From contig CM030366.1 in assembly GCA_017893485.1 (NCBI GenBank), forward strand, positions 104,195,796 to 104,259,795: a DNA stretch of 64,000 nucleotides, written 5' to 3'. Each line of letters starts with the position of its first letter. The first letter of the stretch is position 1. This document shows, piece after piece, positions 54,922 to 64,000 of the stretch. The notes beneath the pieces are model-generated. The model saw only the letters and a list, made by a program, of their open reading frames with translations. It ran no database searches and had not been told where the DNA came from. This stretch comes from Hemerocallis citrina. Its lineage: Eukaryota > Streptophyta > Magnoliopsida > Asparagales > Asphodelaceae. Both the position numbers and the translations under genes were made by a program.

Positions 54922-55707
54922 CTAGGCATACCTCTTTAGGGTTTGGAGATTGGATATGATTTGGGGATTTCCAAAATCCGTAGTGAGGAGAGAGATCGGG
55001 TGGAGAAGAAGGAAACTTGGATTAATTGATTTTTGGGGGAGAAATTAGGGGTTAGGGTTTTGGGTTTTTGGGAGAGTGGAGAGGCCGCTAGTTGGGGAAG
55101 AAGGGTAGAAGAAGAACAAGATAACGAAATAAGAGAGAGAGAGATAGTAGGGTTGGTCGTATCTTAAAAGCAATTAGGGGGCCCATCTGAGGTCGCGATT
55201 GGGAATAGCGACCTCAGTTAGCGACGGCCGCTAGTGGGATTAGCGACCACTTCAGTCCAATGTCCCTCCGTACTCTACCAAGTGTGGGAGTACAAAATCG
55301 GTGGCTATGAAGAGGCCGCTATTCCTAATAGCGGTCGCTGCTGACGTAGTAGTGGCTAGCCCACGAACGCTAATAGTTTGGGAACTGACCTAAAATCGCA
55401 AATTGTATCAAAAAGTGGCCTAGTAATTCCTATCTGAGACAGCAAGGGTCGATTGGAGAATTTTCTACACAACGATACACTAGCTATTTGAGATAGTGAG
55501 TGTTGTACAAACACACTCGCTATCTGAGATAGCGAGTCTATACTTTATATTTTTTTTTGAAACACATAACCATACACTCGCTATCTCAGATAGCAATAAA
55601 GTTTTAACCAAATTCGGTATCCCAGATAGTGAGTTGGTTGTTTTGGTAAATAGTTTCGAAAATGGGTCGGTGTGGTAAATAATTTCAAAAATTGGGTAAT
55701 TTTGGAA
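54922..55707 (-). repeat. MULE right TIR, outer part
   Basis: Inverse of the left TIR: TTTAGGGTTTGGAGATTGGA, GGGTTAGGGTTTTGGG, the GCGGCC-rich zone (55190-55350), then hairpins of the CTCGCTATCT family (55430-55650). Shorter than the left side because the hairpin array has fewer copies. Confidence 0.85.
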
Positions 55708-55744
55708 AAAATCCAACATCTTGGCTGTGGTCCTGTGGATGGAA

Positions 55745-57165
55745 TTTTTTTACCAAAATGACCTGTCTTTTGAAAGTATTTACCACACTAACCCACTTTC
55801 GAAACTATTTACCAAATTGACCTAGTTTAAATAAACTCGCTATTTCAGATAGCGAGTGTAGTTGTACTCATTTTTCAGAGAAATTTTGAACATGCATTTT
55901 TTAAAAATCTAAAATGTATATAACTACACTCGCTCTAGTTTAACTGACATTGCTATATCAGATAGCGAGTGTAGTTGTACTTATTTTTCAGAGAAATTTT
56001 GAACATGCATTTTTTATCTGAAATGTATATAACTACACTCGCTATCACAGATAGTGAGTCTAGTTTAATTGACATTGCTATCTCAGATAGCGAGTGTAGT
56101 TGTACTCATTTTTTAGATAAATTTTAAACATGCAATTTATACCTGAAATTTATATAACTACACTCGCTATCTCAGATAACGAGTCAGTTCAATTGACCTC
56201 GCTATCTCAGATAGCGAGTGTATTTGTAGTTATTTTTTAGAAAAAATTTAAACATGCAAATGTATAGACCTACACTCGTTATCTTAGATAGCGAGTTCGA
56301 TTGAACTAGACTCGCTATCTCAGATACCGAATGTAGTTGTATATATTTCATGTTCAAAATTTCTCTGAAAAATGAGTACAACAACAACTAGACTCGCTAT
56401 CTCATTTCATGTTCAAATTTTTTTTGAAAATTAAGTACAACTACACTCGCTATCTGAAATAGCGAGTCTAGTTCAAATGAACTCCCTATCTCAGATAGCG
56501 AGTGTTGTTGTATGCATTTCAGGTAGAGTTATTATAGAATGGATTTATAGGGTGTTTTAGTTGAGTGTATTTTTTGTTAGTTCTTACTTACCTCATCCTA
56601 CCATTTTCAACTGCAACTAGTAATGCTAATTATACAACTAATTAAGTTCGTACCACTGTTGCAAGAAACAAATATGTAGTCAATTGAAGAGTGTAAAGCT
56701 TTGCAGCTACTACCAAACAACAGCTATAGTTATTATTATTGTATGTCATAACAGTTGAACGACAATATTTCATGCAATAGTGTAATAGCGAAACAACGAG
56801 CAAGTCTTTCAAAACTCCCCAATCGACCCTCGCTATCTCAGTTAGCGAGTGTGGTATAAACACACTCGCTATCTGACATAGCAAGTTTAAACTTGATATT
56901 TTTCTTCAATTTTTTCTCTAAGTGATGGAGAAATACCTCAACATACTCTCTATCTCAGATAGCGATGTTGTTTTCACCAAACTCGCTATCTCAGACAGCG
57001 AGTCTAAACTTGGAAATTTTCTTCACATTTTAACACCTCAACATACACTCGCTATCTCAGGTAGTGAGGTTATTTCCACCAAAGGTCATTTTGATAAATA
57101 CTTTCGATAGTGGGTCAGTTTAGTAAATACTTTCAAAAAGTGGGTCATTTCGGTAAACATTTCAC
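55745..57165. mobile_element. Small MULE-related element made mostly of palindromes
   Basis: Left end GAATTTTTTTACCAAAATGA, right end the inverse of GAAATGTTTACCGAAATGAC, both like the large MULE's ends. Contains about 20 copies of the CTCGCTATCT hairpin motif in two blocks (55830-56510 and 56825-57070) around a core without the motif. No ORF and no target duplication that I can confirm. It lies within 40 bp of the large MULE's right end. Confidence 0.7.
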
Positions 57166-57734
57166 AATAAAGTGTCTGAATTAAATCAACCCTCATTTTT
57201 CTAAACAGAGAATTCCCCAATTTAGCAAAACAAACGTGTTCTCAAATTTCATCCACCCTAGGCAAGTAGAGGGAGGGTTATCAAGAGGCTAAATAATGTG
57301 GGTTGTGCGTATAGGAGAAATTGTCATAATATTGGAACACCCCTTCCAATAATTATAATAATAATAATGTATCTAGCTCCTTCCACTATCGTAGGCCATG
57401 GAGGAGTAGTGAAGACTATACCCTGGCTCGACTTGGCACAAAATTATGGGCTTGTCCCTACCAACTTCAATGACAAATTTCCTTATAAAAAATTATCTTG
57501 GACTTTATTCATGATTTAAAAAAAAAAAAAAAAGATTTTACTTGTGATAAAAGAAATCTCCCTGAACTTCTATAAATGTTGGACGAAAAGGTGTAAAAAT
57601 CTAACGGTAAGGGGGCTGATTTATAATTTTCAGAAACGTTGAGATATTTTTTTTACTTTCGGCAAATGTTGAGGGCCTTCTAGAAAATTAAGAACTTCTC
57701 GGGAAGAAATTTTAATTTTAAATTACCCCCTTTT
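57166..57734. other. Stretch without recognised feature
   Basis: AT-rich with an A15-type run near 57519-57533. An open frame at 57298-57519 has no recognised motif. It may contain the left border of the pararetrovirus insertion. Confidence 0.5.
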
Positions 57735-58289
57735 TTGGTATCTATCAGAGCATAAAATAGATCTAGTAGATTATTCTATAATAGAATATCTAGATTTAGA
57801 AACTAAGTTCAAAACATAGAACTGTAACTAGCTTAGGAAAGTATAAACTTAAGTGCAATTTTGATAAAGCCGAGAATATTAGAGACTTATTTCATAGTAA
57901 AGGTTCTGTGCAAAACACTGTTGTAGAGTTGCTTATTAATTTATGTATACAATTAGACTATAATCAGAATAAGAGCGGTCATCTTTGGGATAATTTATTA
58001 ATAGTTATTAAAGAAAACAATCAAATATTAAAAGATATATCTAACAAGTTAGACTATATTAAAAATCAAAACCTTATTAAAAAAATTAGAAAATCTTGCT
58101 AAACTAGAACATTTACCTAGTAAAAAAAATTAGATTTAAAAGAATCTTTAAATCATAATAAACCAAAAGATATTGAGGTAGAGACTAAAAGTTAGCTGTT
58201 AGAAGAAGAAAGAACTTACGCTCAGATATTACAAGAGATATCAAAAGAAAATAAGTGTTTATTAGAAGAAATTAAACATATTTCACTCA

Positions 58290-58520
58290 GTTAATGACCT
58301 GAAGGTCTTTGATTACGTAAAAACACTTCAAGAAGTAGACGGTTATAGTACACAAGCAGTTTACACGTGCGATGCACGTCTTAATAAATATTATTTTTTT
58401 AAAAGTAAAAATTCAGACATAGTCTCATTTGTACTAAAACCTCATTTACAATAGTTATGCACGTGCGTTGCACGGGTTGGTAGATGGACAAATTACACTA
58501 AGGCATTCTCCCATTATAGT
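58290..58520. other. Insert-like stretch within the pararetrovirus fragment
   Basis: ACGTGCGATGCACGT and CACGTGCGTTGCACGGG occur 86 nt apart, and neither neighbour frame runs through this block. The GTGCGTTGCACGGG word is common in plant repeats, so a small MITE insertion is possible; ends were not resolved. Confidence 0.35.
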
Positions 58521-58770
58521 AGTAGTAGAGATATATCCCTCAATCCCAGTCAGATAAAATAATTATAAAACAAAATAATACAATTATTATAAGACTATTA
58601 GTTAAATTACATCAGAAGTTAGATAATATTCAACAACCAACTTCGTCTGGGATACAAGACGAAATTACAAAACTTACACCTAGTATATCCAAGATATCAT
58701 TAGAACCCATAGGGAAAGAGACGATAACTAGAAAACCATTATTGTTTAGATTCCCCGCTCACAAAACGGA

Positions 58771-59418
58771 ATGAGTACTAGTAACCAATCTAATATACAA
58801 ACATTTACCGGACCATCCAGAACACATAGACTTTTAGAAAGGTTATTTAGCAGAAGTACAAATAATTATGATGTCCAATTAGAAGAATTAGTAGATCCAG
58901 AACAAGATTATGATAGGTTTCAGCGAGTAGACTTAACAATACTTAACCCTAGAACTTAGTATCAAACTGGAAGGTTTGAATTCAGAACAGATTTTTTTAG
59001 ACATAATAGAGATCAAGCAGTTAGTTGTTTAGGAAATCAGACATGTACTTTATCACTTATAAGTCAGATGGCAAGTAACGAACTTAGAGATAAAGATTCA
59101 AGATACAGATTCATGCATCTAGGATTAATAGTTATTGGAATAAAAGGATTGATGAGAAAGAATTTAGGGTGCAAGGTATTAGAAACTTTATATGACGATA
59201 GATGGAATGATATAGCAAAGGGTATGATAGCCAGTATAGAGGTAGATATGAACAACAATTCAGGTATTTTTTATTGTAGTCCTGATTTCATGACAACAAT
59301 AAAAGATTTTATTAAACATATACAGATTGGTATTCAGACTATGGGCTATGAAGAAGTACATAGTGGTGAGAATATATTAGTCCATATAGCATTCTTAGGA
59401 AGGATTACTACTAATTAA
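58771..59418 (+). pseudogene. Caulimovirid movement-protein-like region
   Basis: Two open pieces in the same frame (58771-58959 and 59068-59418) separated by a TAG stop. The central part has the hydrophobic, aromatic pattern of the 30K-type movement protein core of plant pararetroviruses. Assignment is by resemblance to the family, not by a search. Confidence 0.65.
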
Positions 59419-59933
59419 AAGTAAAATATAAGGTGCATATAAAAGAAGTAGTAAATCTGCTTAGTAGTAAAGGTATAAAAATGATTAAACCTTTAGAGTA
59501 TAATTCTGAGAGACTTGCAAGATTAGACTGGAATATAGATAGGTTTTTAGAACCCTCAAGAACAATAGTCCCACAAGATTCCTTAATTTACCAAGATAGT
59601 CAAGGATAGACACGTATAAGATTCACAGATTATGTTCCACAAACGAATAGAAGTATGCAAAATGTAGAGACAGATTTTGAATCAGAATTAGTTCATATGG
59701 AATGCATTGAAACAATAGTAACTGATAAGATTCTGTATCCTAAGGAATTAGGAATGAAAGATTTATCCGAAAAAGTATTATTAGAACTAGAGGATACACA
59801 TTATAGGAATAAATCTATTAAAGAAAATGAATACCTATATTATGATAATGAGAAAAATATTAGAATAAGAATAATTCAAGAAGAAATAGATGATACTTTA
59901 ACACATGTATAAGATATTTCATACCAAAAAGAC

Positions 59934-60556
59934 TTGCTAGATACAGTACAATCATCCTTTACAATAGAAGAAGCTACGTTGCCATCCCCATTTAGTAGAA
60001 CAGTTCCTTTACCAGGGGTAGTTACATATACATGTGGTAATCCACCTAGGATAAGGATTAGTGATTATAGAGAATCTGAGAATAATTGTAAAAGTAGAGG
60101 TAAAAGACAGCCGTTAGAACAACCGATTAGATTCCAAGTCAAGGGAGCAGCTCAAATTCTTAATTTAGCAGCCCATGACCCCCAATCATTGGCAAACATC
60201 TTAGATGTTTGGAAATATACAATAATAGGAGACTATTTCAGAACATCCTTAGACCTACAAGCTGAAGATATGTATAAATACCTAGAAACATTCATAGGAG
60301 GGCGATGTGGCAAGCATATAAGGATACTCATAAATCAGACTATAATGCCTTATTATCATTAGGACCCAATCCTTACAACTTTGTTAATAAAATTCAAAGT
60401 CTAGTAACAGGAGAATACCCTAACTCAGGCCATATGGGATTACAGAGAGATGCTATTAGAAGCCTAGAGCAATTGAGTTTATATAAATGGAAATATATTA
60501 AGAAGTTTCTTAATGATTATTTTTACTGTACCTGTATTTCGGGAAATGCAGGTACA
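59934..60556 (+). pseudogene. Caulimovirid coat-protein-like region, truncated
   Basis: Open frames 59934-60362 and 60305-60568 in different phases indicate a frameshift near 60300-60360. The region matches the capsid part of pararetroviral polyproteins in order and character. The 3' end is cut at the duplication junction, before any nucleic-acid-binding cysteine cluster. Confidence 0.6.
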
Positions 60557-60562
60557 GTAAAA
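60521..60562. repeat. Near-perfect 42-bp palindrome at the duplication junction
   Basis: Arms TTTTACTGTACCTGTATTTC (60521-60540) and GAAATGCAGGTACAGTAAAA (60543-60562) pair at 19 of 20 positions around a GG centre. The right arm overlaps the first six bases of the duplicated segment (GTAAAA). Confidence 0.95.
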
Positions 60563-61330
60563 CAGTGATTAGAACACCCTAGGTAGTCTTTCACATGGTG
60601 TTAGAGCACCCTAGGTTCGATTCTCGCTGGTGCGCTTTATTTATTTTCGGACGTAAAAAAAATTTGTTATCTCGTTGCGGACATTTAGGTATGGGCCCAC
60701 AATTTGTTGGACATTTCTCTTTTTTTTGTCCCATTATGGGCTCTCGACCTGCGGGGTTGTGTTAGAGTACAAATGTAATTCCCTCAACCCTTCCACAACT
60801 TCGAAGTTTTAGTTTAGTGTCAGGGTCTTTCAAAGAGTTTAATGTGTTATTGATCTTATATTTAGAAATACAAATAACTAATAATTTTATATATTAATTT
60901 TTCTATCTTTCTCCCTCTAGACACACATAAACCTCGAATGAGCATGAGTCTCTTGAGTCTTGATTTAACCTATCCCCTTCTGCACCAATACTGCTCAAGA
61001 TAGCATACCACTATCCCGTAAACGTACCACGAATTGAAAAGTTCTATGAACCTAGTAAAACTGCTTTAGACTCTTTTAATATTATCATTATTTGATTTTC
61101 ACTTGTTCTAATGTTGACTAAATATTTGTTTCAGTAATTCATTTTTAACTGATTAAAGTTAATTATAATTAATTTAGTGGTAAAGTTCTCAAACAGTAAC
61201 TGTTTTTCTTCTTTCATCTTGCAGTATGCTAGTAAGTTTTCTTTTACTACAAATTTCCTAGTAAGTTTCTTCAGAATTGCTATGCTCAGTTCCTCGGAAT
61301 ATTTAATTCCCTTTTATTCTTATCTGCTAG

Positions 61331-61407
61331 GTACTGAGAGCCCAGAAAAGAATCTAACCCTAAACTGTTCATTTTACTTGGGAGAAGCTATTATGAGCAT
61401 CCAGAAG
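61331..61407 (+). pseudogene. Second copy of CPSF-A-like exon f (identical 77 nt)
   Basis: All 77 bases equal 19913-19989, with acceptor ctgctag and donor gtagtg intact. Whether it belongs to a second partial gene depends on sequence after 64000, where exons g to i would follow if the duplication extends that far. Confidence 0.85.
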
Positions 61408-62300
61408 GTAGTGACCTCAGCATCTTTGTTGTTATCTGGTTCATGCAACTTTAACTGGTTCAATGGTTTTGGAATATAATGAACATCTATACTACGATAT
61501 TATGGGAGAAGGGTGTGTTTTTGTATACCTATTTGGGTTCTATGATGCTGTTGCACTTTTTTTATAAAAAATTCTATATATACTTTGTGAATTGATGATC
61601 ATTATGCATTGAGGGAATAAATAACCTCACAATGACTAGAACTATGTAGGGAAAACATGTACATTGCTAGTGCAGAAATTTAGTTATATTATAATTACTC
61701 AACCTCAATGAAATTAGGTCTTTGAACCGTAAAACTTCGTTGTGTATTTAGAGCTATGGGCAGCAGATTCTTTAAAGGCTATGTGACAAGGAATGGTATT
61801 GGGATCCACTCAATCCAGATTGATGGTTTCTTTTGCAACATTAGGGAACTATGGAACTGAATTAGATTCAGTGGTTCTTGAAAATTTTAATTGGTTATTT
61901 TATTTTGTTGGATCTGTGTTTATCTCCTTTATTGTATAATGCTTTGCGCATGTTGAAAGTCTCTTTCTGATCTCTTCCCCTCCAGTCTCTTATCTTTTTT
62001 TTCGTTCGGTTCGGTAATGCTAGTCAAAATTATCCTATCCGTTCAATTTTGTTCGGAAAGTCTGATGGATCAATCTGCACTATAGGTAAGCGGTTGAGGC
62101 CTATAAAGTGTATGGTTTGGATTTGTGAATCTTACCATTAGTGTTAGTTCACTACTTAAAAGGTTCCCTGAACCATTATGCATTAATGCGAGACATTTTT
62201 ATGATTAAGGAAAATATATTGGGCCGCTGTTTGTTCGTATTTCAGTCTGTCACTGTTAATATCTGAAAACATTCTTCCACCTCCAGGGTAGTGTGTTATC

Positions 62301-63670
62301 CTATGAAGCCCGGATACGAGTATGTGTATTCTATACGCAGGTATTTTGATTCCACAAAAAATAGGATACGGGTACGTTAGGATACACGAAATTAAGTTAA
62401 TTAAAAATAATTAATATTATGTAATGCAAATTAGGCATATTAGACATGATGGGGTCTATTGATCAGAAGTATTAGTGTTGGAGGTTCAATGTTAAATACA
62501 GAGATCTAACACTAAAGTGCAGTTCCATGTTTTGGTGCTTACGTATCAATCAACTTATTTTTATGTATCAATCAACTTATGTATCATTACATATATCTGT
62601 GTATAAAAACAATTAATTTTGTTCTACTGTTCTTTTCTAATCCAATTATATCTTTTTAGTGAACAAATAAAATTCTTGTGTCTCTAGCTGCATAAACAAC
62701 AATCGATCGAAGGAAGATTCTTTATATTGTGTTTATCATTTTCATACAAGCATTTGAACAAACACCTTGTATTCTACGATTCACTACTCGTTAGAAGATT
62801 GCCTCTTTGACCAAATTAAAGTCTTTGAATAATCAAATGGAATGAGGCATATAAAACTTTCCCATCATCCTTTCGCCACGCACACGATTCGTAATGAAAG
62901 TAACTCTCTTTGTCTGAAACATCGTATTTTTCATCCTAGCAATATAATCCTCTTTTTAATCTACTGTTCTACATTGTCATGTCCACCCAAATATACTTGA
63001 AATTCCAACATTTCAGTAAATTATGCCCAAACCTAGGTTCAAATTACGAACAATATCAACAACATTATACACCCTACTATACTCAAATTACAGAGATTAA
63101 ACAACATGATGACAACAACCATAATCAACTCGCAACTTAAATTTATCATAAATTATACATAAATAATTAGAAGTTTTAAACTGGAAGGAAGAGAGTCGTT
63201 CCTTAGATCTTATAGCTTTTTTTGTTAGAGGATTCGATTTGGGTAAAAGAGGAGATGAAAATCGTCGGTTAGAAAGGAAGGAGCCGTCGAAGGAGAAGGT
63301 GGCGAATGAGGCATGGAACCAATTGAGGCGGTGGAGGAGATGGCGGAGTAGGTGGAGGAGGTGGCGACCGCTGGCGATGATGAGCAGAAAACAAAAAAAA
63401 TGATAGAGAGATGACGACGGGGATGAGAGACATTGAGAGAGATTAATGGAGGAAGTTTGGGTTTGGGCTTGGGCTTAGGCTGAATTTGTTTTGCCCGCTT
63501 ATCCAAAACGTATCCCCAATGTATCCGAACGTATCCAACATTATTTTTTCCTTTTTTCTTTTTAAATCAATTGTTGGGATACGTATCCAGGACGTATCCA
63601 ACATGTATCTCACCGGATACGTCCTAGATACGGTGGTACGCACCCTCGGGAGAGTATCCGTGCTTCCTAG
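62301..63670. mobile_element. hAT-type non-autonomous element, duplicated copy (1370 bp), TSD gtgttatc
   Basis: Same ends and same gtgttatc duplication (62293-62300 and 63671-63678) as 20884-22227, so it was copied with its flanks and did not transpose here. It is 26 bp longer, mainly by a short repeat expansion near 63340-63370. Confidence 0.88.
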
Positions 63671-64000
63671 GTGTTATCATTGGATAAACATTGTAACACT
63701 GAAGAAAAGCTTTGTTGATGGTTTTGAAAAGAAAATTACTTGATTGCTCGATGCTCAGGCAGCATGTGAAATCCATCTTACTGTTTATAGGATATCAATG
63801 TCCTGGATTCTGATTCTTATAGTAAACTCGGCCTAAATTCTTGAAGCTTTTTGGTTGGCTGTGTGCTCGACGTAGACACTATTACTGCAGAAAAACTTAT
63901 CTTAGGACTCATGAAATGAACATAATAATTTAAAAATTGATTATGCATGAGCCAGCAGCTACTTTTAGGTTTTGATGTGGGAAAGGGTTCCAAATAATTT

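Larger units (their letters stand above)
31691..55707. mobile_element. Mutator-like element (MULE) with MURA and plant-mobile-domain genes, interrupted by Gypsy B
   Basis: Outer ends are GATTTTTTACCAAAATAACC at 31691 and the inverse of GGATTTTTTCCAAAATTACC ending about 55707; borders are good to within about 20 bp and I could not fix a 9-bp TSD. The region 31691-33147 recurs inverted in 41305-41406 plus 54922-55707, split by Gypsy B. Without Gypsy B the MULE is about 10.5 kb. Two convergent genes occupy the interior: a mobile-domain gene (+, 33884-36073) and MURA (-, 37854-40770), separated by a palindromic array. This mirrors the two-gene layout of maize MuDR (mudrA and mudrB), but the second gene is unrelated to mudrB. 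Confidence 0.85.
57735..60556 (+). mobile_element. Endogenous pararetrovirus (Caulimoviridae) fragment, broken
   Basis: At 57735-57752 an imperfect match to the plant tRNA-Met primer site (TGGTAT...CAGAGC, with a short insertion) marks a genome start as in caulimovirids. Downstream are, in order, a helical N-terminal region (57908-58102), a movement-protein-like region (58771-59418) and a coat-protein-like region (59934-60556). In-frame stops and frame changes are numerous (for example the stop at 58957-58959 and frame changes near 59420 and 60300). Protease, RT and RNase H are absent, because the sequence stops in the coat region at 60556. It cannot produce functional proteins. Genus not assigned. 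Confidence 0.75.
60557..64000 (+). repeat. Segmental duplication, copy 2 (continues past window end)
   Basis: Starts with GTAAAACAGTG, the last 11 bases of the hAT MITE at 18523-19139, then follows 19140 onward to the equivalent of 22557. Differences are scattered (attagaacacc for attagagcacc, small indels near 60700 and in the 1.3-kb element). It keeps no MITE body. Confidence 0.93.

Noticed and set aside
31691..57165. 9-bp target duplication for the large MULE
   Set aside because: Several end positions were tried at both sides and none gave matching 9-bp flanks, so no TSD is claimed.

Overview
The window is nuclear DNA of a flowering plant, probably a eudicot. The reasons are GT-AG introns in a conserved plant gene, Tat-lineage Ty3/Gypsy and MULE/hAT elements of plant type, and an endogenous caulimovirid fragment. 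I cannot name the species.

Bases 2-30553 (+) hold the 3' part of one host gene, a CPSF-A/RSE1-like protein that I recognise as the ortholog of Arabidopsis At3g11960. Nine exons join in one open frame of 2622 nt (873 aa plus stop). Its introns are loaded with repeats: a chain of fold-back elements sitting in (TA)n tracts (4666-5893), a decayed Gypsy element A (about 8670-16500) that carries its own nested elements, a tRNA-derived SINE split by a hAT MITE, a 1.3-kb hAT-type element, a Harbinger-type MITE, a nearly intact hAT element with transposase (24369-28112), and a MULE-type MITE. Several have exact target-site duplications that I could read directly.

From about 31691 to 55707 lies a large Mutator-like element. 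It has long terminal inverted repeats, a plant-mobile-domain gene on the + strand and a MURA transposase gene on the - strand, facing each other across a palindromic repeat array. A 13,515-bp Tat-type Gypsy element B (41407-54921, - strand, TSD ctagg) is inserted in the MULE's right terminal repeat. Gypsy B has a single-frame gag-pol broken only by nonsense codons, two antisense genes with their own TATA-like promoter, and two tandem arrays. A smaller relative of the MULE (about 55745-57165) follows.

Bases about 57735-60556 are a broken endogenous pararetrovirus fragment. At 60557 the sequence of 19129-22557 starts again, about 98% identical by eye, and runs to the window end, including an identical second copy of the 77-nt exon at 19913-19989. 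This is either a dispersed duplication or the second unit of a tandem repeat of about 41.4 kb. A near-perfect 42-bp palindrome sits exactly at the join.

Apart from the CPSF-A-like gene, every coding region is a transposon or viral remnant. The most interesting structures are the MULE with its mobile-domain gene and palindromic arrays, the nonsense-only decay pattern of Gypsy B, and the duplication junction.
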